Positions 41,812-53,129 of a stretch of 64,000 bases of DNA are shown in pieces (within the stretch, counting starts at the first letter, position 1; each line of letters starts with the position of its first letter). This DNA comes from Streptomyces sp. NBC_00102 (GTDB taxonomy: Bacteria; Actinomycetota; Actinomycetes; Streptomycetales; Streptomycetaceae), in NCBI RefSeq assembly GCF_026343115.1, contig NZ_JAPEMC010000001.1:2232001-2296000 (forward strand), written 5' to 3'. The notes under the pieces were generated by a model. It searched no databases, was not told the DNA's origin, and was given only the letters and a program-made list of their open reading frames with translations. A program made the translations under genes and the position numbers.

Positions 41812-43188
41812 TCAGAAGAGCTTGCCCGGGTTGAGGATGCCGAGCGGGTCGAAGGCGGCCTTGATTCCGCGCTGCAACTCGATTCCCACCGGGCCGAGTT
41901 CCCGGGCCAGCCACTCCTTCTTGAGGACGCCCACGCCGTGTTCGCCGGTGATGGTGCCGCCCAGTTCGAGGCCGAGCGCCATGATCTCGTCGAAGGACTC
42001 GCGCGCCCTGCGGGATTCGTCGGGGTCGGCGGGGTCGAAGCAGACGACGGGGTGGGTGTTGCCGTCGCCCGCGTGGGCGCAGACGCCGATGGTGAGGCCG
42101 TACTTCTCGGCGATGGCGGCGGTGCCCTCGATCATCGCGCCGAGCCGGGAGCGGGGTACGCAGACGTCGTCGATCATCGTGGCGGGCTTGACGGTCTCCA
42201 GCGCGGGGAGGGACATCCGCCGCGCCTGGAGCAGGAGTTCGGACTCGGCGACGTCGTCGGCGGGGACCACCGCGGTGGCTCCGGCCTCGGTGCAGAGCTC
42301 TCCGACCGCGGCGAGATCGGCGGGCGCGTCGGGCGTGTCGAAGGCGCAGAGGAGGAGGGCCTCGGTGGATTCGGGCAGGCCCATGTGGGCCGTCGCGTTC
42401 ACCGCGCGGACCGTCGTACGGTCCATCAGTTCGAGGAGTGACGGGGCGTGTCCCCGCTCCATGATCCGGCAGACGGCGTCGCAGGCCGCCTTCGCCGAGG
42501 GGAACTCCGCCGCGAGCACGAGTTGGCGCGGCGGCTTGGGGCGGAGCGAGAGGACGGCCTTGACGACGATCCCGAGGCTGCCCTCGGAGCCGACGAAGAG
42601 GCGGGTGAGGTCGTATCCGGCCACGCCCTTGGCGGTGCGGCGGCCGGTGGTGAGGAGGCGCCCGTCGGCGAGGACGACGTCGAGGCCGAGCACGTACTCG
42701 GCGGTGACGCCGTACTTGACGCAGCACAGGCCGCCGGAGGCGGTGCCGATGTTCCCGCCGATGGTGCACGACTCCCAGCTGGAGGGGTCCGGCGGGTAGC
42801 AGAGCCCGTGTGCGTCCACCGCGCGGGAGAGGACGGCGTTGACGACGCCCGGTTCGACGACGGCGATCCGGTCGACCGCGCTGATCTCCAGGATGCGGTC
42901 CATCTTCACCAGGGAGAGCACGACGCACCCCTCGGAGGCGTTGGCGCCGCCGGAGAGGCCGGTGCGGGCACCCTGCGGCACCACGGGGACGCGCAGCGCG
43001 TGCGCGGTGCGCATGACGTGCTGGACCTGTTCGACGGTGCGCGGGAGCACGACCACCAGGGGCGCCCCCGCGTCGCAGAAGCTCGCCATGTCGCGGGCGT
43101 ACGACGCCGTGACGTCGGGGTCGACGAGGAGTGCCTCGGCGGGCAGGCCCGCCCGAAGCCGTGCGAGGAGATCGTCCCGGTGGTCCAT
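41812..43188 (-). CDS. GlcD-like FAD-linked oxidase (glycolate/D-lactate type)
   Basis: 458 residues. The FAD-binding PCMH loop is VVPQGARTGLSGGAN, followed by ISAVDRIAVVEPGVVNAVLS and PPDPSSWESCTIGGNIGTASG, and the C-terminal substrate domain HAGDGNTHPVVCFDPADP and TGEHGVGVLKKEWLARELGP. This is the GlcD/Dld-2 pattern that oxidises a 2-hydroxy acid such as glycolate or D-lactate. Stand-alone, with no GlcE/GlcF subunits nearby, so it is more likely a soluble D-2-hydroxyacid or D-lactate dehydrogenase. Divergent from the TPR gene. Confidence 0.92.
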   Translation of the reverse strand: MDHRDDLLARLRAGLPAEALLVDPDVTASYARDMASFCDAGAPLVVVLPRTVEQVQHVMRTAHALRVPVVPQGARTGLSGGANASEGCVVLSLVKMDRILEISAVDRIAVVEPGVVNAVLSRAVDAHGLCYPPDPSSWESCTIGGNIGTASGGLCCVKYGVTAEYVLGLDVVLADGRLLTTGRRTAKGVAGYDLTRLFVGSEGSLGIVVKAVLSLRPKPPRQLVLAAEFPSAKAACDAVCRIMERGHAPSLLELMDRTTVRAVNATAHMGLPESTEALLLCAFDTPDAPADLAAVGELCTEAGATAVVPADDVAESELLLQARRMSLPALETVKPATMIDDVCVPRSRLGAMIEGTAAIAEKYGLTIGVCAHAGDGNTHPVVCFDPADPDESRRARESFDEIMALGLELGGTITGEHGVGVLKKEWLARELGPVGIELQRGIKAAFDPLGILNPGKLF

Positions 43189-43285
43189 GCCCCCAGCCTG
43201 GCACCCGACGGCCAATGGTGTGAACCCGTCTGCGGCGGCTGTTCCGGAGCGCGGTGTGCTCTTCGTACTGACGCAAGGTGCTCGT

Positions 43286-45037
43286 ATGGATGTCATGCCG
43301 CAGCAGGACCCCGATGCCCGCACGATGCCGTCCGCCCCGCCCTTCCCGCAGGACGGGCCCGGCCGGGACGCGCCGTCCGAAGGCGGGCCGCCCGTCGCCC
43401 CGGCCGACGGCTCCCCGCCGGGCGGGCCGGCGGACCCCTCCGGGGCAACGCCCGTGACTCCCCCGCCCACCCTGCGGACCTCGCTGCGGCGGGCCGCGGT
43501 CGGGGCGGTGGCCGCCGGGGTGCTGGTGGCCGGCGCGCTGGCGGCCGTGCCGGAGGACGCTCCGGACACCGCGGCCCCGGCGCCCGGAGCGGCGGACCGG
43601 GCCCGGTCGGCGGCGACCGCCGGGGCCCCGGCCTCGCTCTCCGACCTGACCGCGCTCATCGGCGACCGGCAGAGCTGGGTGCGGAGCCACCCCACGGACG
43701 CCCCGGCCTGGGCGGCGCTCGGTTCGGCGTACGTGGAATGGGCCCACCGGTCCGCCGACTTCGCGTACTACCCGCGCGCCGAACAGGCCCTGAAGCGCTC
43801 GCTGGCGGCCGTGCCGGGAGACCGCGGCAACGCCGCCGCCTGGGTGGGACTGGCCGAACTCGCCGACGCCCGGCACGACTTCCTCGCGGCGAAGAAGTGG
43901 GGCGAGGCGGTACGGGACAGGGGGCCGGGTCTCTGGTCGGTGTACCCGGCGCTGATCGACGCGTACGACGGGCTCGGCGACTACGAGGCTGCCGGCAAGG
44001 CCACCGAGCGGTTCGCCGCCCTGCGCAAGGGAGCCCCCGCGCTGGGCCGCACCGCCGACATGTACCGCAACCAGGGCTGGCGCGAGGACGCGCTGGCCGC
44101 CGCGCAGGAGGCTGCCGACCGTTCCGCCACCCCCGCGCAGAAGGCGGAGGCCCTGCACCGCCTCGGCGACCTGGCCCGCGAACGGGGCGAGGCCGGGGAG
44201 GCGCTGGCGCAGTACGACGCGGCGCTCCGCGTCGAGCGGGGCCACCACGTCTCGCTCGCCGGACGGGCCCGCGCACTGACCGCGCTCGGCCGTACCGACG
44301 AGGCGATGGCGGAGTACCAGAAGGTGCTGCAGCGCCTCCCGCGTCCCGAGTACGCCCTCGAACTCGCCGAACTGTACGAGTCGTCGGACCTCGACGGGGA
44401 CGCCGCCAGCCAGTACGCGACGTTCCGGAGGATGGCCGCGGCGGCCGAGCGGAACGGGGTGGACGAGTCGCTGCCGTTGGCCCGTTACGAGAGCGACCAC
44501 GGCGACCCGGAGGCGGCGGTGGAGCTGCTGCGCGACGCGTGGGACGAGCAGCGGCGGAGCGCGGAGGTCGCGGACGCGCTGGGCTGGGCGCTGCACCGGG
44601 CCGGGAAGACGGAGGAGGGGATGGAGTTCGCCCTGAAGGCGGCCGACAGCGGGGTCCGCAGCGCCTCGTTCGCCTACCACCTGGGCATGATGGAGGCGGA
44701 GTCGGGCGACACCGGTGCGGCCCGCCGCCATCTGGCGGAGGCCCTGCGCACCGATCCTGCCTTCTCGCCGCTGGACGCCCCCGCCGCCAGGGCGGCGCTG
44801 GACGGGCTGGGCGAGCCGGCCGGGGGCGGGCCGCAGGACCTGCGGCAGGCCCCCGGCCCGGACCCGGTGGAGGCGCCCGCCGAGCCGCGGCAGGAGGCGC
44901 CGGCCGCACCCGCGGCGCCCGCACCCGCCGCACACCCGGCACCGGCCGTTTCCGCCGCACCCGCGCCGAAGGAGCCCGCCGCGCCCGCGCCCGCCGACGC
45001 GTTCGCCCCGCAGGAGAAGAAGTCTCCGGCGGCCTGA
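43286..45037 (+). CDS. TPR-repeat protein with N-terminal membrane anchor
   Basis: 583 residues; a start at 43295 (MPQQD) is equally possible. An acidic, Pro/Gly-rich N-terminus is followed by one hydrophobic segment (RRAAVGAVAAGVLVAGALAA). Residues about 100-480 hold tandem TPR helices (e.g. AWAALGSAYVEWAHRSADFA, AEALHRLGDLARERGEAGEA, GRTDEAMAEYQKVLQRLPRP). The last 100 residues are Pro/Ala-rich. Such proteins serve as scaffolds at the membrane. The partner is not evident. Divergent from the FAD oxidase gene. Confidence 0.85.
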   Translation: MDVMPQQDPDARTMPSAPPFPQDGPGRDAPSEGGPPVAPADGSPPGGPADPSGATPVTPPPTLRTSLRRAAVGAVAAGVLVAGALAAVPEDAPDTAAPAPGAADRARSAATAGAPASLSDLTALIGDRQSWVRSHPTDAPAWAALGSAYVEWAHRSADFAYYPRAEQALKRSLAAVPGDRGNAAAWVGLAELADARHDFLAAKKWGEAVRDRGPGLWSVYPALIDAYDGLGDYEAAGKATERFAALRKGAPALGRTADMYRNQGWREDALAAAQEAADRSATPAQKAEALHRLGDLARERGEAGEALAQYDAALRVERGHHVSLAGRARALTALGRTDEAMAEYQKVLQRLPRPEYALELAELYESSDLDGDAASQYATFRRMAAAAERNGVDESLPLARYESDHGDPEAAVELLRDAWDEQRRSAEVADALGWALHRAGKTEEGMEFALKAADSGVRSASFAYHLGMMEAESGDTGAARRHLAEALRTDPAFSPLDAPAARAALDGLGEPAGGGPQDLRQAPGPDPVEAPAEPRQEAPAAPAAPAPAAHPAPAVSAAPAPKEPAAPAPADAFAPQEKKSPAA

Positions 45038-45062
45038 CGGGTCGGCGTGCATCGGGTGGAGG

Positions 45063-46472
45063 TCAGGTCGCGTCGGCGGCGACCCAGAAGTAGCAGTTCG
45101 ACGTGATCGCGGAGTCCTGGGTGGCGTCGCTCGAACGGACCCGCCATCCGTACCGGTAGCCCGGTTCGAGGGACGGTACCTGGACCGAGACGGTGCCCGA
45201 GCCGGTGACGGACGCGCTGGCCGATCCGGCCTCGCCCATCACGATGGGCTGGGGCCGGGTCTGGTCCGAGCTGTTCCAGATCGAGAACTCACCGTGCACC
45301 GGGGTGCTCGGGTCGGTGTGGCCGACGTACGCCTGGAGCTTCGGGGTCCGGGTGGACAGGGTGCCCACCGGCCCTCCGTAGCAGCCGGTCGAGGCGGGGA
45401 CGTCGGCGGCGGGGACGGTCGTCATGGCGCCGGGGAGCATCGGGACGTCGGCCCCGGCGAGTCCGCCGTAGAGCGGGGCGTGGTCGGAGAGGCCCGAGGG
45501 CAGCAGGGTGGTCGCGTAGTCGGCCCGGTCGGCCATCTGGGTCCAGGAGTCGCAGTTGGCGAACCCGGCCGTCGAGAAGATGTAGTCGAGCTTGAGCGGG
45601 GTGTACGTCACCGAGTCGACCTTGCCGTCGGTGCCGGTGGCGGAGCGGGAGTAGAACGTCGGCTCGTTCGCCGCCTCCCCGGTGGTGTGGACCTCGGCGT
45701 CGCACTCGGCGAAGCGGTCGTAGAGCGGCTTCAGGGAGCCGGTGGCCGAGGCCGGGTACGTGCTGTTGAAGTCGCCGCCGACCACGAGGTCGGTGTCGCC
45801 CGCGACCACGCCCAGGACGGTGGAGACCTCGGCGCTCAGGTCCGCCTTGCCCGCGGGCATGTGCAGCCCGCACACCCGGGACTTCCAGCCGTCGACCCGG
45901 ACGCAGAGCATCTTCGACTGGCTCGACGCGGACGAACGCGCGGCGAGTTCGGTGACGGTGGTCTCGGTGATGTGGCCCTTCACCGCGACCGCGATGCCCA
46001 GGGTGCCGTGCAGGTCGCCCCGGCAGTCGGTGCGCCCGTCGGGCCGCTCCATCGGGGCGACGGCGAACTCCCACAGCGGGCTCTGGGGTGCCTCGGAGCC
46101 GACGAGGGCTTTCTTGAGCAGGTCGAGGTGGCTGTCGCCCTGGGGCGAGTCGAAGCAGATCTCCTGGAGCAGCAGCGCGTCGATGTCCCTGCGCTGGGCG
46201 GCCTTGGCGATGGTGTCCGCCTTGAGGGCGGCGTACGGGCGGAACGGGCAGTAGCCCGCGTCGAGCGGGGTGGCGCCGCCCGCTTCGCCGCAGACGTTCC
46301 AGGTCATGACGCGCAGGGGCTGGGTGGTGGCGGTGGGCGTGGACGTGGCGGCCGCCGGGGCCGTCCGGGGCTCCGCCGACGCGGGGGTGTCGTGCGCCCC
46401 ACCGGTGGCGCCGAAGACTGCGAGCAGGAGCAGCACGGTCAGGGTTCTCAGCAGCACGGCTGTGCGGGACAC
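45063..46472 (-). CDS. Secreted endonuclease/exonuclease/phosphatase-family protein
   Basis: 469 residues from a GTG with GGAG 6 bases upstream. Residues 1-30 form a signal peptide (TLTVLLLLAVFGATGG). The EEP domain has MTWNVCGE, DALLLQEICFD, GGDFNSTYPASATG and SDHAPLYGGL, the conserved Asn, Glu, Asp and His for metal-dependent phosphodiesterase or phosphatase activity. The last 120 residues form an extra beta-rich domain (PKLQAYVGHTDPSTP, PSLEPGYRYGWRVRSS). It should act on an extracellular nucleic acid or phospholipid. The following gene is a DUF4097 lipoprotein on the same strand. Confidence 0.9.
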   Translation of the reverse strand: MSRTAVLLRTLTVLLLLAVFGATGGAHDTPASAEPRTAPAAATSTPTATTQPLRVMTWNVCGEAGGATPLDAGYCPFRPYAALKADTIAKAAQRRDIDALLLQEICFDSPQGDSHLDLLKKALVGSEAPQSPLWEFAVAPMERPDGRTDCRGDLHGTLGIAVAVKGHITETTVTELAARSSASSQSKMLCVRVDGWKSRVCGLHMPAGKADLSAEVSTVLGVVAGDTDLVVGGDFNSTYPASATGSLKPLYDRFAECDAEVHTTGEAANEPTFYSRSATGTDGKVDSVTYTPLKLDYIFSTAGFANCDSWTQMADRADYATTLLPSGLSDHAPLYGGLAGADVPMLPGAMTTVPAADVPASTGCYGGPVGTLSTRTPKLQAYVGHTDPSTPVHGEFSIWNSSDQTRPQPIVMGEAGSASASVTGSGTVSVQVPSLEPGYRYGWRVRSSDATQDSAITSNCYFWVAADAT

Positions 46473-46607
46473 GGGCGACTCCAGTGGCTCGGTCCGCGCG
46501 GACGGGCGCCGCGCGGAGTGACGGAACCTCCGCATCCTGCCACTGGCGTGTGCGCCCAACTCCCCTGCCGTACAGAGCTTCAGGGCCCCGCCCCGGGTAT
46601 CGCGCGG

Positions 46608-47396
46608 TCAATCGCGGGTGGCGGTGGCGTCGCCGTTGACGGTGGTGAGCGTCAGGGCGGGGCCGGTCGCGTCGGCGGTGGTGGGCACGGTCACCGAGGT
46701 GGTGCCGTTGCGGGTGGTCGCGGTGACGCGGTAGGCGGGGGCGCCGTGCGGCAGTGACACCCGGAGCGAGCCGTTGGTGGTGGCGGCGGCGAGCGGGGCC
46801 GGCGCGGTGGCGCTGGAGAGGGTCACGTCCCCGTTCACCGTTCCGGCGTGCAGCCGGCCGGAGCGCAGGGCCTCGGCGCGTACGGAGCCGTTGCGGGTGG
46901 TGAGCCGGACGGGGGCGCCGTCCCGGCCGGACCGCACGACGGTCACGTCTCCGTTGACGGTGGTGAGGTCGAGGGGCGCGTCGACCCCGGCGACGTCGAT
47001 GCCCGCGTTCCGGGCGGTGACGGTGACGGAGGCGACGGCGGGTACGTCGACCACGGGCGTCCGGGGACACGCCCCGTCGCCCCGGCGGTCGTCGCCGTCG
47101 CCGTCGTCGCCGTCCGCGTCGCGGCAGTTCAGGTCGAGCACCCAGGTGTCGCCCCGGTGCGACCAACCAGCGTGCACCCGTGCGTCGGTGACGATGCGTC
47201 CGCCCTCGGACGGGCGGAGTCGCACCCCGTTCTCCGTGGTGATCACCAGCCGGGTGTCCCCGGAGAGCTCCGGGGCCGCCGCGGCTGCGGAGCGCGTACG
47301 GAAATCCCCGTCGTGCCCCCCGCAGGCGGCGAGGAGCGGGAGCACCAGCAGCAGAGGGGCCAGGCGGCGGGACCGTTGGGAGGAAGTGGCGTTCAT
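46608..47396 (-). CDS. DUF4097 beta-helix lipoprotein
   Basis: 262 residues. RRLAPLLLVLPLLAACGG is a lipoprotein signal with the Cys at the lipobox. The rest is a set of short beta strands rich in VNGD, TNGS, RNGT and related turns (e.g. LTTVNGDVTVVRSG, RLTTRNGSVRAEALRSG), the DUF4097 right-handed beta-helix pattern. It should sit on the outer side of the membrane. The function of the family is not known; it often occurs with stress regulators. Confidence 0.88.
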   Translation of the reverse strand: MNATSSQRSRRLAPLLLVLPLLAACGGHDGDFRTRSAAAAAPELSGDTRLVITTENGVRLRPSEGGRIVTDARVHAGWSHRGDTWVLDLNCRDADGDDGDGDDRRGDGACPRTPVVDVPAVASVTVTARNAGIDVAGVDAPLDLTTVNGDVTVVRSGRDGAPVRLTTRNGSVRAEALRSGRLHAGTVNGDVTLSSATAPAPLAAATTNGSLRVSLPHGAPAYRVTATTRNGTTSVTVPTTADATGPALTLTTVNGDATATRD

Positions 47397-47431
47397 GGTG
47401 GCCGTCTTCCCCGGCACGGGAGGTCCATGGC

Positions 47432-47471
47432 GCACGAGGGCCCGCGGCCCTGTCGGGACGCGGGCCCGTGC
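47432..47471 (-). terminator. Stem-loop terminator of hpd
   Basis: GCACG and GGCCCGCG on the left pair with CGCGGGCC and CGTGC on the right, with a two-base bulge. It starts 8 bases after the hpd stop. Confidence 0.7.
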
Positions 47472-47478
47472 GTACGGC

Positions 47479-49232
<1,754 letters not shown>

Positions 49233-49250
49233 TCCGAGGGAGTGCGTCGC

Positions 49251-49898
49251 TTGAGCTTCTGGGAGTACGTGACGACCCGGCACCAGCAACTGCTCACCGA
49301 TGCCTTCCAGCACGTCAGTGCCGTCTTCCAGTGCATGGTCATCGCGACGGTGCTGGGGGTCCTGATCGGGGTGGTCAGCTACCGCAGCGGCTGGGGCGGC
49401 TCGTTCGCCATCACGTCCACGGCGACGATCCTGACCATCCCGTCGCTGGCCGCGATCGGTCTGCTGATCCCGCTGGTCGGGCTCGGGGTGGCGCCCACCG
49501 TGATCACCCTGACGATGTACGGGCTGCTGCCCATCGTCCGTAACTCGATCGTCGGGCTGCGCGGGGTCGACCCCTCGCTGGTGGACGCGGCGAAGGGCAT
49601 CGGGATGTCGCGGGTCGCGCGGCTGTGCCGGGTGGAGCTGCCGCTCGCCTGGCCGCCGATCCTCACCGGTATCCGGGTCGCCACCCAGATGCTGATGGGA
49701 ATCGCGGCGATCGCCGCGTACGCCTCGGGCCCCGGGCTCGGCAACGAGATCTTCCGGGGCATCGCCTCGCTGGGCAGCGCCAACGCGATCAATCAGGTCC
49801 TCGCCGGCACGCTCGGCATCGTCATCCTCGCCCTTCTCTTCGACGCCGCGTACGTCCTGCTCGGCCGGCTGACCATTCCCAGGGGGATTCGTGCCTGA
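49251..49898 (+). CDS. Osmoprotectant-type ABC permease (OpuCB/ProW-like)
   Basis: 215 residues from TTG (MSFWEYVTTRHQ) with CGAGGGAG upstream; a GTG nine bases earlier is less well placed. Five to six membrane helices, with the EAA-type loop AKGIGMSRVARLCRVELPLA contacting the ATPase. It is the first gene of a four-gene operon: permease, ATPase, permease and substrate-binding protein. Paired with the other permease it forms the channel of an OpuC-like importer of betaine, choline, carnitine or a related quaternary amine. Confidence 0.92.
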   Translation: MSFWEYVTTRHQQLLTDAFQHVSAVFQCMVIATVLGVLIGVVSYRSGWGGSFAITSTATILTIPSLAAIGLLIPLVGLGVAPTVITLTMYGLLPIVRNSIVGLRGVDPSLVDAAKGIGMSRVARLCRVELPLAWPPILTGIRVATQMLMGIAAIAAYASGPGLGNEIFRGIASLGSANAINQVLAGTLGIVILALLFDAAYVLLGRLTIPRGIRA

Positions 49899-51156
49899 GA
49901 CCGCTACCGACGCCACCGCCGAGCCGGACGCGGCACCGGAGACCTCCGGGGCGACCATCCAGCTGGAGAACCTCACCAAGCTGTATCCGGGCAACCCGAA
50001 CCCGGCCGTGGAGAACGTCTCCATGGACATCAAGGCCGGCGAGACGGTGATCTTCGTCGGCCCGTCCGGCTGCGGGAAGTCGACCACGCTGAAGATGATC
50101 AACCGGTTGATCGAGCCGTCGTCCGGCCGGATCAGGATCGGGGACGAGGACGTCACCGACATGGATCCGGTGAAGCTGCGCCGGAAGATCGGGTACGCGA
50201 TCCAGTCCTCGGGGCTCTTCCCGCACATGACGGTCGCCGACAACATCGCCCTCGTGCCGAAGATGGTCGGCTGGTCGAAGCGGAAGGTGAAGGACCGGGT
50301 CGAGGAGATGCTCGACCTGGTCGGGCTCGACCCGCGGGAGTTCCACGGCCGCTACCCGCGCCAGCTCTCCGGCGGCCAGCAGCAGCGTGTCGGGGTGGCC
50401 CGGGCGCTCGCCGCCGACCCGCCGGTGCTGCTGATGGACGAGCCGTTCGGGGCGGTCGACCCGATCACCCGTGACCACCTCCAGGACGAGCTGATCCGTC
50501 TCCAGCACGAGCTGCACAAGACGATCGTGTTCGTGACCCACGACTTCGACGAGGCGATCAAGCTCGGCGACCGGATCGCGGTGCTGCGGGAGCGCTCGCA
50601 CATCGCGCAGTTCGACACCCCGGAGGCGATCCTCACCAATCCGACCGACGACTTCGTCTCCGGGTTCGTCGGGGCGGGCGCGGCGCTGAAGCGGCTGAAC
50701 CTCACCCGGGTCCGGGACGTGGGGGTCGCCGACTTCCCCACGGTGACCGTGGACGACCCGCTCCAGGACATCTTCAACAAGCTGCGCAGCGGCCCGCACA
50801 ACGAGCTGCTGATGCTGGACCGCAAGAACCGCCCCTACAAGTGGCTGCGGCGCGGCGACCTGATGCGGGCACGCGGTTCGCTCGCGCGGGCCGGGCAGCT
50901 GGTGCACGACACGGTGACGCGGGACGCCACGCTCCACGACGCGCTGGAGGCGGTGCTCACCGACAGCGGCGGGCGGGCGGCGGTGACGGGGCGGCGCGGG
51001 GAGTTCGTCGGGGTGGTGGACATGCGCATCCTGATGGACAACGTGCAGGAGCTGCTGGAGGCGGACCGGCTCACGGCGATGGAGCACCAGCACGAGCTGG
51101 AGGAGCTGCGCAGCCATCAGACGGAGCAGGAGCTGGAGGGGGGTGGCGGCGCATGA
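49891..51156 (+). CDS. Osmoprotectant-type ABC ATPase with CBS domains (OpuCA-like)
   Basis: 421 residues from a GTG that overlaps the upstream permease by 8 bases. Walker A is VGPSGCGKST, the signature is LSGGQQQRVGVARALA, and Walker B is VLLMDEPFGAVDP. From about residue 290 the chain is a pair of CBS-like modules (VTVDDPLQDIFNKLRSGPHN, VTRDATLHDALEAVLTDSGG), which in OpuA sense ionic strength. An acidic His/Glu-rich tail ends it. Central to the OpuC-like importer; regulation by osmotic stress is likely. Confidence 0.94.
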   Translation: MPETATDATAEPDAAPETSGATIQLENLTKLYPGNPNPAVENVSMDIKAGETVIFVGPSGCGKSTTLKMINRLIEPSSGRIRIGDEDVTDMDPVKLRRKIGYAIQSSGLFPHMTVADNIALVPKMVGWSKRKVKDRVEEMLDLVGLDPREFHGRYPRQLSGGQQQRVGVARALAADPPVLLMDEPFGAVDPITRDHLQDELIRLQHELHKTIVFVTHDFDEAIKLGDRIAVLRERSHIAQFDTPEAILTNPTDDFVSGFVGAGAALKRLNLTRVRDVGVADFPTVTVDDPLQDIFNKLRSGPHNELLMLDRKNRPYKWLRRGDLMRARGSLARAGQLVHDTVTRDATLHDALEAVLTDSGGRAAVTGRRGEFVGVVDMRILMDNVQELLEADRLTAMEHQHELEELRSHQTEQELEGGGGA

Positions 51157-52034
51157 CCCCGAGCAGCCGTCAGGGCCGTGACGCGGGCGGCCGGGAGCGG
51201 GAGCCGGTACCGACCCGGCCGCCGGGCGAGCACGACGTCAAGGGGGTGGCGTTCCGGGACGAGGAGAGCGAGCCGCCGCAGCCCCAGGCGCGTCCGCCGC
51301 GCCGGATCACCTGGCAGAAGATGGTGGTGCTGCCGCTGGTGCTGGCCGCGGTGCTGGTGGCGACGTACTTCTGGATCAACGCCATCACCCTGGACTCGAT
51401 CGCGGAGAACTCGATCGCGGGCGACACGGTGGAGCTGCGCTGGTGGCAGCACGTGCGGCTGACGGCGATCTCGACGTTCTGGGTGCTGATCATCGCCATT
51501 CCGCTGGGCATCGCGCTGACCCGCCGGGGTCTGTCGCGGTCCGCCCCCCTCTTCACCGCGATCGCCAACATCGGTCAGGCGACCCCGGCGATCGGCCTGC
51601 TGGCCCTGCTGGTGATCTGGCTGGGCATCGGCCCGTCCACGGCGATCACCGGCATGGTGATCTACGCGGTGCTGCCGGTGCTCTCCAACACGGTGGCGGG
51701 GCTCAAGTCGATCGACCCGACGCTGGTGGAGGCCGCGCGGGGCATCGGGATGTCGGGGACGGGGACGCTGGCGAAGGTGGAGCTGCCGCTCGCCGTCCCG
51801 CTGATCCTGGCGGGGGTGCGGACGGCCCTGGTGCTGAACGTGGGTACGGCGACGCTGGCCACGTTCGGCGGCGGTGGCGGGCTCGGCGACCTGATCACCT
51901 CGGGCATCCAGACGCAGCGCATGCCGGTGCTGGTGCTGGGCTCGGTGCTGACGGTGGTGCTGGCGCTGCTGGTGGACTGGCTGGCCTCGCTGGTGGAGCT
52001 GGTGCTGACGCCGCGCGGACTGGAGGCACCGTGA
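51153..52034 (+). CDS. Osmoprotectant-type ABC permease, second subunit (OpuCD-like)
   Basis: 293 residues, start in an ATGA overlap with the ATPase gene. A hydrophilic N-terminus of about 55 residues precedes the first helix (MVVLPLVLAAVLVATYFWIN). Six to seven membrane helices follow with an EAA-type loop AARGIGMSGTGTLAKVELPL very close to the one in the other permease. The two permeases are paralogues and form a heterodimer. The gene's end overlaps the start of the binding protein. Confidence 0.93.
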   Translation: MTPSSRQGRDAGGREREPVPTRPPGEHDVKGVAFRDEESEPPQPQARPPRRITWQKMVVLPLVLAAVLVATYFWINAITLDSIAENSIAGDTVELRWWQHVRLTAISTFWVLIIAIPLGIALTRRGLSRSAPLFTAIANIGQATPAIGLLALLVIWLGIGPSTAITGMVIYAVLPVLSNTVAGLKSIDPTLVEAARGIGMSGTGTLAKVELPLAVPLILAGVRTALVLNVGTATLATFGGGGGLGDLITSGIQTQRMPVLVLGSVLTVVLALLVDWLASLVELVLTPRGLEAP

Positions 52035-53068
52035 GGACGCGGGCGGGGTCCGGGGGCCCGGGTCGGTACGGGCTCGTGGGCGCGGGACGCGGGGCCCGGC
52101 ACCGGCGTACCGGGGCGGCGGTGGCCGCGGTGCTGGTGCTGGCGCTCGCCGGGTGCGGACTGAAGAGCGGGTCGCCGATGGCGGACAACGTGTCGCCGGG
52201 GTCGCTGGGAGCGGGTGAGCCGCTGAAGGGCGCCTCGCTCACGGTCACCTCGAAGAACTTCAGCGAGAACATCATCCTCGGGCAGATGATCGGCCTGGTC
52301 TTCAAGGCGGCCGGCGCCGAGGTGCTGGACCGCACCAACCTCCCGGGCTCGATCAGCGCCCGCGAGGCCATCGTGCAGGGCGACGCGGACGCGATGTACG
52401 AGTACACGGGCACCGGCTGGATCACCTATCTCGGCAACGCGGAGCCGATCGACGACCCGGAGGAGCAGTGGAAGGCGGTACGCGACGCGGACCGGCGCAA
52501 TGGGGTGACCTGGCTCCCCCAGTCGACCCTCAACAACACCTACGCGCTCGCCATCAGCAGGAAGAACAACGCGAAGTACAAGCTGAAGAACCTGTCGGAC
52601 GTGGCGGCGCTGGCGAAGAAGGACCCGTCCGCGGTGACGGTCTGCGTGGAGAACGAGTTCGCCTCCCGCGACGACGGTCTGCCGGGCATGGAGAAGGCGT
52701 ACGGGATGTCCCTGCCCGCCGCGAACATCCGCAAGATGGACGCGGGGATCATCTACACCCAGGTGTCCAAGTCGAACTCCTGCCTGCTGGGTGAGGTCTT
52801 CACGACCGACGGCAGGATCAAGGCGATGAACCTGGACGTGCTCGCCGACAACAAGCACTTCTTCCCGAACTACAACGCGGCTCCGGTCATCCACACGGCG
52901 ACCTTCGACAAGTACCCGGTGATCGCGGACCTGTTGGACCCGGTGAGCGCGAAGCTGACGACCGAGGTCGCCCAGGAGCTCAACGCCAAGGTGGACGTGG
53001 AGGGCGCGGACCCGCACACGGTGGCGCTGGAGTGGCTGGTCCAGGAGGGGTTCATCAAGGAGGACTGA
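52031..53068 (+). CDS. Glycine betaine/osmoprotectant-binding lipoprotein (OpuCC-like)
   Basis: 345 residues from a GTG in a GTGA overlap. The signal ends in a lipobox: VAAVLVLALAGCG. The mature protein is a QAT-type binding protein: LTVTSKNFSENIILGQMIGL, AREAIVQGDADAMYEYTGTG, and WLPQSTLNNTYALAISRKN; aromatic residues for a cation cage are present. It captures a quaternary ammonium or similar solute on the outer face of the membrane and feeds the two permeases. Last gene of the operon. Confidence 0.94.
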   Translation: MRTRAGSGGPGRYGLVGAGRGARHRRTGAAVAAVLVLALAGCGLKSGSPMADNVSPGSLGAGEPLKGASLTVTSKNFSENIILGQMIGLVFKAAGAEVLDRTNLPGSISAREAIVQGDADAMYEYTGTGWITYLGNAEPIDDPEEQWKAVRDADRRNGVTWLPQSTLNNTYALAISRKNNAKYKLKNLSDVAALAKKDPSAVTVCVENEFASRDDGLPGMEKAYGMSLPAANIRKMDAGIIYTQVSKSNSCLLGEVFTTDGRIKAMNLDVLADNKHFFPNYNAAPVIHTATFDKYPVIADLLDPVSAKLTTEVAQELNAKVDVEGADPHTVALEWLVQEGFIKED

Positions 53069-53129
53069 AGGCCCGGCGGGGCGGGCCTGGCGGGCTCGTC
53101 GGACCCGGGCGGGGCGGGTCCTGCGGGGC

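Noticed and set aside
41627..45052. Minus-strand open frame of 1141 codons across ssgG, the FAD oxidase and the TPR gene
   Set aside because: Low-complexity product with no domain, antisense to well-supported genes.
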